Assembly: GCA_021811185.1 (NCBI GenBank)
Contig: JAJZPL010000006.1
Coordinates: forward strand, 1-64,000
Direction of reading: 5' to 3'
Length of the DNA: 64,000 nt
DNA from: a bacterium
Lineage (GTDB): Bacteria; Elusimicrobiota; Elusimicrobia; Elusimicrobiales; UBA9959
Shown: positions 23,223 to 30,847 of the stretch, piece by piece
How positions within the stretch are numbered: the stretch's first letter is position 1
Layout: the number at the start of each line of letters is the position of its first letter
Translations under genes and position numbers: made by a program
The notes under the pieces: generated by a model
Seen by the model: the letters and a program-made list of their open reading frames with translations, nothing else
Told to the model about the DNA's origin: nothing
Database searches by the model: none

Positions 23223-24674
23223 ATGAAGAAACTCTCCCCGCTGCTGCTCGCCCTCGCTCTCGCTTGCCCCGTTTTCGCGGGGCAGGCCCCCGCCCCCGCC
23301 GCCGCCAAGCCCGCGGCCGCCGGCGGCCGCCTGGAACTCTACCTCGAGGCCCTGGACGCCCAGGGCTGGCAGTGGTTCTTCCTGGTCGACACCGTAAAGC
23401 GCAGGCTGCCAGGCGCCGAGTTCACGGTGTTCCCGCTGGTCTCGAAGAACGCGGACGGGACTTTCTCCGCCAAGCGCGGCGAGCCGGAACTTGCGGAGTC
23501 GGTGCGGCTGGCCGTGCTGCATAAATTCTACCCGGCCAAAATGCTCAATTACCTCAGCGCCCGCTCGCTGACCCCCGCCGCCGACGGCTGGCGCGACGCG
23601 GCGGTCTTCGCCGGGATAAACCCCGACGAGCTGGAGAAGCGCGCCGCCGCCGAAGGGCAGGCCGCGCTGGCCGCGGCCTACAAGGCCTCTTCCGCCGCGG
23701 GCGTGGCCAACACCTCCCTGTTCCTGGACGGCAAGCCCTATGCCGGCGCACAGCGCCTTATGCCCCTCTTCGCGGCGGTCAACGCCGCCCTGCCGGCCGC
23801 CAAGCGCGCGGCCCCGCCGGCCGGCTACAAGCCCAAGCCTCCCGCTCCTCCTCCCGCTTTCTGGGTGGTGCTCAGTTCCGGGATCGAGAAGAACGACGCG
23901 CTCGTGGGCGTGTTCGACCGGTATTTCGAAGGCATCAAAGCGAACACGGTGGATTATGATTCCGCCGAGCGCAAGGCCAGGTTCCCCGAACTGGGCTTCG
24001 TCCCCGCGTACATCCTCGCGGCCACCCCGGAAGCGAAGGCGCGCCTGGAGAACGAGATCAAGGCCGGGATCTTCAAAGAGGCCGGCGGCTACCTGGTGTA
24101 CGAGGACCGCCAGCGCGGAGGGTTCATGGCCTCGCGGGACGAGAAGAAGAACACCCTCGAGGTGTTCGTGATGAGCCAGTGCCCTTTCGGCGTGATGGCG
24201 GAGAACTCCCTGCTGGAAGCCGTCAAAGGCAAGCTCCTCCCCGAGGGGCTCAAACTGGAGATCCATTATATCGGCGACGCCAAAGCCGACGGCAAGGGCG
24301 GCTGGGAATTCAACAGCCTGCACGGCCCGGCCGAGGCGGAAGAGGACGCGCGCCAGCTTTTCGTGGCCAAGACCTTCCCCGACAAGTTCGACGCTTACCT
24401 GGGGGAGCGCAATAAGGAAATTACCTCGCCCGACTGGCAGAAGGCCGCCAAGGCGGCCGGCCTGGACCCGGACAAGGTGGCCGCCGGCAAGGAAGAGGGG
24501 CAGAAGCTGCTCGCCCAGGACTTCGCCGCCTCCGGCGCGCTCGGCATGACCACGTCCCCGTCGTTCGTGGTGAACGGCAGGCGGTTCATGGTAGGGCTCG
24601 GCGAACTGACCAAAGTCCCGGGGTTCGAGAAGATTCCCGCTCCAGGCCAACCCGCGGCCGGCTGCGCGAAATAA
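23223..24674 (+). CDS. Secreted thioredoxin-fold protein (DsbA/GILT-like), Ala/Pro-rich
   Basis: The 483-residue protein has a signal peptide (MKKLSPLLLALALACPVFAG) and an Ala/Pro-rich mature start. Residues about 38-190 form a first thioredoxin-like half without cysteines. A Pro-rich linker lies near 196-216. The C-terminal half (about 300-470) carries LEVFVMSQCPFGVMAEN, SLHGPAEAEEDARQLF and the cis-Pro loop TTSPSFVVNGRRF typical of thioredoxin-fold oxidoreductases. The active site has only one Cys (CPFG), so classical dithiol exchange is unlikely; the only other mature Cys is near the C-terminus (GCAK). The periplasm is the likely location. The function is unknown, and a role in binding or monothiol chemistry is inference. 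Confidence 0.65.
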   Translation: MKKLSPLLLALALACPVFAGQAPAPAAAKPAAAGGRLELYLEALDAQGWQWFFLVDTVKRRLPGAEFTVFPLVSKNADGTFSAKRGEPELAESVRLAVLHKFYPAKMLNYLSARSLTPAADGWRDAAVFAGINPDELEKRAAAEGQAALAAAYKASSAAGVANTSLFLDGKPYAGAQRLMPLFAAVNAALPAAKRAAPPAGYKPKPPAPPPAFWVVLSSGIEKNDALVGVFDRYFEGIKANTVDYDSAERKARFPELGFVPAYILAATPEAKARLENEIKAGIFKEAGGYLVYEDRQRGGFMASRDEKKNTLEVFVMSQCPFGVMAENSLLEAVKGKLLPEGLKLEIHYIGDAKADGKGGWEFNSLHGPAEAEEDARQLFVAKTFPDKFDAYLGERNKEITSPDWQKAAKAAGLDPDKVAAGKEEGQKLLAQDFAASGALGMTTSPSFVVNGRRFMVGLGELTKVPGFEKIPAPGQPAAGCAK

Positions 24675-24676
24675 GA

Positions 24677-24709
24677 GAACGGCCGGCTGCGAAGCCGGCC
24701 GGTTCTTTT
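24677..24709 (+). terminator. Terminator after the thioredoxin-like gene
   Basis: An 8-bp perfect stem GGCCGGCT/AGCCGGCC with a GCGA loop is extended by GAAC/GTTC around a one-base bulge and followed by TTTTC. It sits 3 bp after the stop codon. Confidence 0.85.
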
Positions 24710-24718
24710 CTTAACAGC

Positions 24719-24750
24719 GCAACAATTCCGTAACAGCATTTTAGGATAAT
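24719..24750 (+). promoter_or_regulatory. GTAAC-type 11-bp repeat with downstream -10
   Basis: GCAAC at 24719-24723 and GTAAC at 24730-24734 are exactly 11 bp apart with an AATTCC spacer; a further TTAAC lies at 24711. GATAAT at 24745-24750 follows 11 bp after the second half-site. The histidine kinase ATG is at 24788. The arrangement matches the sites at 20254 and 50473. Confidence 0.45.
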
Positions 24751-24787
24751 ATCTTTATCCGATTATGACTGAGACCCGGTTTATGCT

Positions 24788-26680
24788 ATGACAGAAGCTC
24801 CAAAGAAACGCGGAAGGCTCTTTTACAAGTTCCTTCTTATTTTCCTCATCGTTTCCCTGGTGCCGCTGGGTATCGTCGGTTATTACCTGGTGAACCTCAG
24901 CCAGGTCACCCTTAATAAAGCCATCTCGCGCGACCAGGAGGCCCTGGCCGTCGGTTTCGCCGATACCGTCTCCAGTTACATCATCAATTTCAGGAACGTC
25001 CTGTTCGACGCGGCCCATTTGGAGGATTTCGCGTCGATGAACACGGCCAAGCAGCAGGCTCTGGTCAGCCACATCATGCAGCTGCACGCGGCTTTCCTGG
25101 AGATCTCGGTGATCGACGCCAACGGCCAGGAAACGGTGCGCCTCGGCCGCTTCGTGCACGAGAGCAAGATGCGCGATTTCTCCAACGACGCGCTGTTCAC
25201 CAAGGTGATGCGCTCGGGCGAGTTCGTGGGGGGCCTGGAGAAGTACATGGGCTCCTACCCCGCCATCACGATGGGGGTGCAGATAGTGAACCCCGTGACC
25301 AACCAGGCGGTGGGCGCGGTGCTGGCCAAGATGAGCCTGACGGCCCTTTCCAGCCTGCTTAAGACCGGCTTCCCCGAGGCCACGCATACCCAGGCCGCCG
25401 TGATCGATTCCAACGGCTTCCTGATAGCGCATTCCAATTCCAAGGAGATCTACAAGGCCGACGCCAAGCTGCCTGACGACGTGCTTAAGATCCTGCTGCA
25501 GAACGACGCCAAGACCGGCGGCGGCGAGATCGTGCTGGAGTCCACCGGCGAGAAGGTGCTGGGCGCCTTCGCCGAGGTCACCGAGCTGGGCTGGGTGGTG
25601 TATATCCAGCGCTCCGTGTCCGTGGCCTACCAGGCCTCCGACGACATGCTCAAGCGCACCTGGCGCATGATGCTGTTCGTGTCCATCTTCGTGCTGTTCC
25701 TGGGTTACGCGGTCTCGCTGGTCATCACGCAGCCCATCTCGGCGCTGCGCGAGGCGGCCATCAAGCTGGGGGAGGGGGATTTCGACTACCTGCCCGACCT
25801 CTCCATGCCCAACGACGAGATCGGGGAGCTGGCCCACACTTTCATGCAGATGAGCGAGAGCCTGAAGGTGAAGACCGCCGAGATCATGTCCGCCAAGACC
25901 GAGCTGGAGCGCCTGAACCGCAGCCTCGAGAACCGCGTGGAAGCGCGCACCCGCGAGCTTAAGAGCGCGCAGGACGAGCTGATCAAGAAAGAAAGGCTGG
26001 CAGCTATCGGGCAGATGGCCTCCGTGGTAGGCCACGAGATCCGCAACCCGCTGGCCGTCATCAACAACTCCATCTATTTCATCAAGACCAAGAACAGCCT
26101 GATGCCCAACCCGGAGCCGAAAGTCCTGAAACACATCGCCATCATCGAGTCCGAGATCCGGCAGGCCAACGGCATCATCGACGAGATCCTGGGTTTCGCC
26201 CGGACGCGCGACCTGAACCCGAAGCTGGTGCACCTGAATTCCTACCTGGAAGACCTTACGATGTCCTACCCGGTGCCCCCGCACATCGAGATGATCAAGA
26301 ATTTCTCCCCGGAGAACCCGACGGTCAACATCGACGCGGACGAAATGACGCAGGCGCTCAGGAACCTCATCAAGAACGGCATCGAGGTCATGCCCGAGCA
26401 CGGCAAGATCTACGTCAGGAGCGAGATGGTGGACGCCGGCACGGTGCGCATAGACGTGGAGGACACCGGCTCCGGCATGCCCAAGGAAACCGCGGAAAAG
26501 ATCTTCGCGCCGTTCTTTACCACCAAGGCCCGCGGCACCGGCCTGGGCCTGGCCGTGGTGAAGAAGGTGGCGGACCGCCACAAAGGCAAGGTGGAGGTGA
26601 CCAGCGTGGTGGGCCAGGGCACCTGCTTCAAGTTCTATATCCCGGTGGTGCAGAACCCGCCGCCCCCCGGCCCGCGGTAA
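24788..26680 (+). CDS. Membrane sensor histidine kinase (Cache-HAMP-HisKA-HATPase)
   Basis: The 630-residue kinase has spans at about 12-33 and 292-315, enclosing a double-Cache-type periplasmic domain (VIDANGQETVRLGRF; VIDSNGFLIAHS). Then come HAMP (about 315-367), a coiled coil, a HisKA domain with H416 in VVGHEIRNPL, and a HATPase domain with NLIKNGIEV, EDTGSGMP and RGTGLGLAVV. It resembles NtrB/ZraS-type kinases. No cognate NtrC regulator is adjacent; the next gene is a receiver-kinase hybrid, so a phosphorelay is likely. It is flanked by terminators and is probably a single-gene unit driven from the GTAAC-box promoter. Confidence 0.92.
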   Translation: MTEAPKKRGRLFYKFLLIFLIVSLVPLGIVGYYLVNLSQVTLNKAISRDQEALAVGFADTVSSYIINFRNVLFDAAHLEDFASMNTAKQQALVSHIMQLHAAFLEISVIDANGQETVRLGRFVHESKMRDFSNDALFTKVMRSGEFVGGLEKYMGSYPAITMGVQIVNPVTNQAVGAVLAKMSLTALSSLLKTGFPEATHTQAAVIDSNGFLIAHSNSKEIYKADAKLPDDVLKILLQNDAKTGGGEIVLESTGEKVLGAFAEVTELGWVVYIQRSVSVAYQASDDMLKRTWRMMLFVSIFVLFLGYAVSLVITQPISALREAAIKLGEGDFDYLPDLSMPNDEIGELAHTFMQMSESLKVKTAEIMSAKTELERLNRSLENRVEARTRELKSAQDELIKKERLAAIGQMASVVGHEIRNPLAVINNSIYFIKTKNSLMPNPEPKVLKHIAIIESEIRQANGIIDEILGFARTRDLNPKLVHLNSYLEDLTMSYPVPPHIEMIKNFSPENPTVNIDADEMTQALRNLIKNGIEVMPEHGKIYVRSEMVDAGTVRIDVEDTGSGMPKETAEKIFAPFFTTKARGTGLGLAVVKKVADRHKGKVEVTSVVGQGTCFKFYIPVVQNPPPPGPR

Positions 26681-26690
26681 AGGGCCCGGA

Positions 26691-26722
26691 AAGAGCCGCC
26701 CCGCGCGGCTCTTTTCTTTTCC
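26691..26722 (+). terminator. Terminator after the histidine kinase
   Basis: A 9-bp stem AAGAGCCGC/GCGGCTCTT with a 5-nt loop is followed by TTCTTTTCCC, 10 bp after the kinase stop. Confidence 0.85.
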
Positions 26723-26723
26723 C

Positions 26724-26752
26724 TTGTGTTCCCGCCGCTAAAATTATATATA
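26724..26752 (+). promoter_or_regulatory. Candidate promoter of the receiver-kinase operon
   Basis: TTGTGT at 26724-26729, a 17-bp spacer, then TATATA at 26747-26752 lie 41 bp upstream of the ATG at 26794 and just after the preceding terminator. The -10 match is good; the -35 is moderate. Confidence 0.4.
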
Positions 26753-26793
26753 TATTAGGAGCGCCCGCCCGGTTCGCGGCCGCTCGCCCACAA

Positions 26794-27966
26794 ATGGAAA
26801 GCAAAATTTTAATAGTTGACGACGACGCCCACCTCCGCGAGACCCTCCGCGACCTCCTTGAAATGGAGGGCTACAAGGTTTCCGAGGCCGAAAGCGGCGC
26901 CGCGGCCATGAAGATGGTCGTCTCCGATTTCTTCCACGTCATCCTGATGGACTTCAACCTGACCGACAAGACCGGGATCGAGGTCATCAAGGACATCCGC
27001 AAACTCAACACCGACAGCCAGATCCTGATGATGACCGCGCACGCCTCTCTCGACACGGCGGTTAAGGCCATCCAGGAATCCGTCTACGACTTCCTGATCA
27101 AGCCCGTGGATTTCAACTACCTGCGCCGCGCCATCAAGAAGGCCGAAGAGAAGCTTTACCTCGAGCAGGAGAACAAGCGCCTGATCGACATGCTGAAGCA
27201 CAACAACGAGGAGCTGGACCGCCTGAACGGCATGAAGAGCAAGTTCATGTCGATGGCCTCCCACGACCTGTCCAACTCGCTGATGACGCTGCAGATCAGC
27301 TTCGAAATGCTGGCCGCCACCATCAAGCCCGACGACGACCAGAAGAAGAAGATGACTTTCATAAACACCAGCATCTCCCAGATCTCCCGCCTGATCGGGG
27401 ACCTGGTGGACTGGGCCTCCATCGAGCAGGGCAAGTTCCGCCTCGAGAAGAACTACTTCGAGATGGACAAGATGGTGGAAGAGCTGATCGTGGGGCCCAG
27501 GGCCCGCGCGCAGCAGAAGAACATCGAGATCACCGCGCAGATAGCCCCCGGCCTCAAAATGGTCTGCGCCGACAAGCGCCGCATCGGCCAGGTGCTGATG
27601 AATCTGCTCGAGAACGGCATCCGCCACACGCAGCGCGGCGGCAAGATCACGGTCTTCGTCACCCCCGAAGAGGACAACGTCTGCGTGTCCGTAAAGGACA
27701 CCGGCGAGGGCATAGACCCGGAAGTCCTTCCCAAGCTTTTCCAGAGCTTTTACCAGCCGGCCGGCGGCAAGTCGCCGCACGGGCGCCTCGGCCTGGGCCT
27801 GTCCATCTCCAAGGAGATCGTGCAGAGCCACGAGGGGAAGATCATAGTGGAAAGCGAAGGCGTGGGCAAGGGCTCGGCCTTCAAGTTCACCATCCCCTTC
27901 GCCAAAGAACCGCCCCCGGCCGGAACGCCTAAAGACGGGGAAACGCAGACAGAGGGGAATAAATAA
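26794..27966 (+). CDS. Cytoplasmic receiver-histidine kinase hybrid
   Basis: The 390-residue protein has an N-terminal receiver (about 3-120) with DDD at 9-11, D53 in VILMDFNL, Thr in MMTAHA and Lys in IKPVD. A coiled coil (about 120-150) leads to a HisKA domain with H157 in MASHDLSNSL, and a HATPase domain with NLLENGIRH, DTGEGIDPE and HGRLGLGLSIS. It has no membrane span. This receiver-first layout is typical of kinases whose activity is set by another phosphodonor, here possibly the kinase at 24788. The next gene, 22 bp downstream, encodes a NarL-type regulator and is the most likely phosphate acceptor. Confidence 0.9.
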   Translation: MESKILIVDDDAHLRETLRDLLEMEGYKVSEAESGAAAMKMVVSDFFHVILMDFNLTDKTGIEVIKDIRKLNTDSQILMMTAHASLDTAVKAIQESVYDFLIKPVDFNYLRRAIKKAEEKLYLEQENKRLIDMLKHNNEELDRLNGMKSKFMSMASHDLSNSLMTLQISFEMLAATIKPDDDQKKKMTFINTSISQISRLIGDLVDWASIEQGKFRLEKNYFEMDKMVEELIVGPRARAQQKNIEITAQIAPGLKMVCADKRRIGQVLMNLLENGIRHTQRGGKITVFVTPEEDNVCVSVKDTGEGIDPEVLPKLFQSFYQPAGGKSPHGRLGLGLSISKEIVQSHEGKIIVESEGVGKGSAFKFTIPFAKEPPPAGTPKDGETQTEGNK

Positions 27967-27988
27967 TTCAGCGACAAGGAGCTATACT

Positions 27989-28663
27989 ATGGCCGTTGCC
28001 AAAAAAAACGTTACAGTGCTGATAGCTGACGACCAGACCCTTTTCAGGGAAGGCATCAAGGACCTGCTGGAGGACGAGAAAGGCATCACCGTGGTAGGCG
28101 AGGCCTCCAACGGCCCCGAAGTGGTGGCCATGGCCAAGAAGCTCAAGCCCGACGTGATCCTGATGGACATCAAGCTCCCCCAGATGGACGGCGTATCCGC
28201 CACCCGCATTATCCGCAAGGAATGCCCGGCTACCAACGTGCTGATCCTTTCCAGCTACGAGGACGAAGCCCACGTGACCGAGGCCATCCAGGCCGGCGCC
28301 AACGGCTACCTCTCCAAAATGCTGCCCGCTTCCGAACTGGTGCACGCGCTCAAGACCTTTACCAGCGAAGGCGTGATGATCCCGCAGCCGATCATGGGCA
28401 AGCTGATCCAGGGCCTGCGCCAGATGGGCACCCCCGGCTACGACAGCGCCCCCGATTCCCTTACCGCCACCGAAATAAAGGTTATGGCGCTGCTCGGCAA
28501 GGGCAAGAGCAACAAGGAAATAGCCGCCGAGCTGGGCTGCTCCGTTAAGACGGTGAAGAACCACCTTAACAGCATCTTCCAGAAGCTGGGCGTGAACAAC
28601 CGCACCGAGGCCGTGGTGAGGGCCATGGAAAAAGGCCTGATCTCCCCCGAAGACGGCCGTTAA
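27989..28663 (+). CDS. NarL/FixJ-family response regulator
   Basis: The 224-residue protein has an active receiver (DD at about 11-12, D60 in VILMDIKLP, Ser in LILSSYE, Lys in GYLSKM). Its LuxR-type helix-turn-helix spans about 150-215 (LTATEIKVMALLGKGKSNK; CSVKTVKNHLNSIFQKLGV). AAGGAG stands 8 bp before the ATG. It is co-transcribed with the receiver-kinase hybrid and closes the signalling block. A second pilin locus with its own promoter begins about 95 bp beyond its stop and could be a target, though no binding site can be named. Confidence 0.92.
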   Translation: MAVAKKNVTVLIADDQTLFREGIKDLLEDEKGITVVGEASNGPEVVAMAKKLKPDVILMDIKLPQMDGVSATRIIRKECPATNVLILSSYEDEAHVTEAIQAGANGYLSKMLPASELVHALKTFTSEGVMIPQPIMGKLIQGLRQMGTPGYDSAPDSLTATEIKVMALLGKGKSNKEIAAELGCSVKTVKNHLNSIFQKLGVNNRTEAVVRAMEKGLISPEDGR

Positions 28664-28681
28664 ACGCGTCTTCGGTTGAAG

Positions 28682-28713
28682 CGGCCGGACCTGCAAAGGC
28701 CGGCCGTTTTGCT
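28682..28713 (+). terminator. Terminator of the receiver-kinase operon
   Basis: The stem CGGCCGG/CCGGCCG is extended inward by CCT/AGG around a GCAA loop and followed by TTTTGCTG. It lies 18 bp after the NarL-type gene. Confidence 0.7.
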
Positions 28714-28757
28714 GTCCGGGCGCGATTTAATAATAAAGTAGCATTGGTGCTGTATAC

Positions 28758-28786
28758 TTGAAATAGGCCCGTTTTGCTGGTATAAC
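28758..28786 (+). promoter_or_regulatory. Sigma-70-type promoter of the second pilin locus
   Basis: TTGAAA at 28758-28763, a 17-bp spacer, and TATAAC at 28781-28786. Transcription should begin near 28793, which supports the ATG at 28810 and rules out the TTG at 28792. The same two hexamers with the same spacing occur at 32524-32552. Confidence 0.7.
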
Positions 28787-28809
28787 ATAGGTTGAGCGGC
28801 GGGACGGCG

Positions 28810-29073
28810 ATGCTGATGCTTAAAACCGGTTTTACAAAGGCGGTGCTCCATTTCCGGCGGCTGAAAAACCGCGGCGAGCTGCTGTTCTATTCCCTGCCCG
28901 CGGGGCTCCGCAGGCCAGCCAGGCGTCCCGGGCAGAACACGGTGGAGTACCTGCTGATGCTGGCCGTGGTGGCCGGGATGGCCGCCATGATGGCGGTAAT
29001 GTTCCACAAGAAGATACTCGGCGGCCTCTTCACGCTGGTGGGCATGATCATAGGCGCCGGGACTCCGAAGTAA
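28810..29073 (+). CDS. Second Flp-type pilin with long leader
   Basis: The 87-residue prepilin has a basic leader of about 42 residues ending RRPARRPG. The mature start is QNTVEYLLMLAVVAGMAAMM with Glu5, then a short C-terminal tail (LFTLVGMIIGAGTPK). The core is nearly identical to the major pilin at 11748 over GQNTVEYLLMLAVV, but the leader is four times longer, unusual for Flp pilins. It heads an operon of pseudopilins (29089, 30260) and an FtsH-like protease. I infer a second, perhaps differently expressed, pilus or a subunit fed into the same Tad machine, because no second set of Tad ATPase or platform genes is seen here. Confidence 0.85.
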   Translation: MLMLKTGFTKAVLHFRRLKNRGELLFYSLPAGLRRPARRPGQNTVEYLLMLAVVAGMAAMMAVMFHKKILGGLFTLVGMIIGAGTPK

Positions 29074-29088
29074 GGCGGAGAGAGAGCT

Positions 29089-30252
29089 ATGGGAATGAAG
29101 GCGGGAGAAAAGAACAGGAGGCTATTCCGGACCGCCGCGCGGGCCGGGCAGATCCTCATTCCCTCGCTGCTGATCATCCCTTCCCTGCTGCTGTTCGTCT
29201 ACCTGCTGTTCGAGACCACCAAGCTCTCCCGCGAGAAGATCCGCCAGCAGTTCGCGGTGGACTCGGCCGCCTTCATCCAGATGAGCGACTACACCAACCT
29301 GCTCAACCGCACCGCCTACGTGAACGGCGCCTTCCCTTACCGCATCTTCAAGGAAATGTACGATTGCACCAGCGCGGACCAGAAGCTTCAGAAGGCCGAC
29401 GGCAACGGGGCTATCTGCCCTTACGACATGATGTACGCGGCGGGCGCCTTCCCCAGGGCGAAGGACGACGTGGCCGGGCAGCCGGCCGCCCCGCTGGACG
29501 GCAAGACCAAGTGGGAGATAGCGTTCGACGAGACCGCCCGCCCGGAATTCGTGAACAACCCCTCCAGCCCGGAGAGCAAGCCGCTGTTCAGCCTGGTCAC
29601 CAAGGACCAGGGCGTAAAGATCATGCTGGAGTTCGGTACGGCCATCGGCTATTACAAGTTCTACGCCCAGGTTTACAGCCTGCTGGGCTCGGTGGAGCTC
29701 TCGCAGTATACGGTGTTCGACCGCCTGACCGAGAACTTCAACTTCTTCCGCAAGTCGTACTACCTCAACGCCAACACCGCGGACTGCGTGGCCAATCCCC
29801 AGGTCTGCGGCAACGACGGCGTCTACAGCAGCGGCGGCTTTTTCGGGAACAAGCTCAAGCTGGGCGATAAATTTTTGATGCATTATATCCAGAAGATAGA
29901 TATTTACGCCAAGGTCTTCACCGGCGGCAGCCTGCCCCCCTATTACGTCGGGCACAGCGACCCGCCCATGAACATGGCCAGCATGAACCCCGAGGGCCTC
30001 TTCCAGCTGGCCACCGTGAAGGGCGACGTGCTTAAAAAGCTCGGCAACCCCGGGCTGGACGTCTACCAGGGCTGGGACGCGCCGTCCAATTACTTCAACG
30101 TGGATTTCAATGCCATCGCCAAGTGCAAGGAGACCGGCAGGCCCTGCGTGCACGCGCTGATCACCACCCAGTGCCCGCAGCTCCTGAGCGCCGACAATAA
30201 CTGCGTGTGGCCCAACCCCACCCCCAAATACCAGACGAGGCTGTACCCTTAG
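29089..30252 (+). CDS. TadG-like large pseudopilin
   Basis: The 387-residue protein has a basic leader MGMKAGEKNRRLFRTAARAG, a G/Q processing site and a hydrophobic helix QILIPSLLIIPSLLLFVYLLF, but no Glu5. A large extracytoplasmic domain of about 340 residues follows, with several paired cysteines (MYDCTSAD, GAICPYD, ADCVANPQVCG, AKCKETGRPC, TTQCPQ, NNCVWP). This suggests disulfide-stabilised loops. TadG proteins in other systems usually carry a von Willebrand A domain, which I do not see. It may form a pilus tip or a surface-exposed minor pilin. It sits between the pilin and a TadE-like gene. Confidence 0.65.
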   Translation: MGMKAGEKNRRLFRTAARAGQILIPSLLIIPSLLLFVYLLFETTKLSREKIRQQFAVDSAAFIQMSDYTNLLNRTAYVNGAFPYRIFKEMYDCTSADQKLQKADGNGAICPYDMMYAAGAFPRAKDDVAGQPAAPLDGKTKWEIAFDETARPEFVNNPSSPESKPLFSLVTKDQGVKIMLEFGTAIGYYKFYAQVYSLLGSVELSQYTVFDRLTENFNFFRKSYYLNANTADCVANPQVCGNDGVYSSGGFFGNKLKLGDKFLMHYIQKIDIYAKVFTGGSLPPYYVGHSDPPMNMASMNPEGLFQLATVKGDVLKKLGNPGLDVYQGWDAPSNYFNVDFNAIAKCKETGRPCVHALITTQCPQLLSADNNCVWPNPTPKYQTRLYP

Positions 30253-30259
30253 CCGGCCT

Positions 30260-30844
30260 ATGAAAATATTTACGAGGACCATTTTCAGGAGTTTGCGGCG
30301 CGCCGCCGCCGCGCTCTCCGCCGGGCGCCCGGGCCAGGCCATGACCGAGGTGGTGCTGCTGTTCCCGCTGTTCCTGGTCATCGTCTTCATCACCGCCAAG
30401 ATCTTCGCGCTGCTGGTGCTGGTGCAGAAGCTGGAGATAGCCTCGTATTACGCCGCCCGGCGCTGGCAGCTGGAGTCCCACCTCAACGCCGACTACGTTT
30501 CCTGGGACGAGAACACTTTGAAGAAGGACATCGAGAAGAACCTGCGCGGCTACATAGGTTTCGATACCCCGGCGGTCTCCAAGTTCCTGAACCTGAAGGA
30601 CATGAAACTCGACGTGACGCGCACGCAGGTGTGGAACGTGGTGACCCTGACCGTCTACACCAACGCCTCCGGCATGAAGCTGCTCTGCAAGTACCCCAAG
30701 CAGGCCGTCTGCACGGCCCCCTACGGGGCCGCGTGCATGAACGGCCACGACTACCTTTGCCAGGGCGGCAAGCAGATGGAAGTGATAAAGTACGTTCCCA
30801 ACCGCGACCGCCCTATCCAGTTCGTGCTGCCGGGATTGAAATAG
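30260..30844 (+). CDS. TadE-like pseudopilin of the second locus
   Basis: The 194-residue protein has a basic leader (MKIFTRTIFRSLRRAAAALSAGRPG). The processing site G25/Q26 is followed by QAMTEVVLLFPLFLVIVFI with Glu5, then a periplasmic domain of about 145 residues with four cysteines near the C-terminus (LLCKYPKQAVCTAPYGAAC...YLCQ). It starts 7 bp after the TadG-like gene and ends 3 bp before the FtsH-like gene, so it is in the same transcript. The domain differs from the TadE at 12048. Confidence 0.72.
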   Translation: MKIFTRTIFRSLRRAAAALSAGRPGQAMTEVVLLFPLFLVIVFITAKIFALLVLVQKLEIASYYAARRWQLESHLNADYVSWDENTLKKDIEKNLRGYIGFDTPAVSKFLNLKDMKLDVTRTQVWNVVTLTVYTNASGMKLLCKYPKQAVCTAPYGAACMNGHDYLCQGGKQMEVIKYVPNRDRPIQFVLPGLK

Positions 30845-30847
30845 CCT

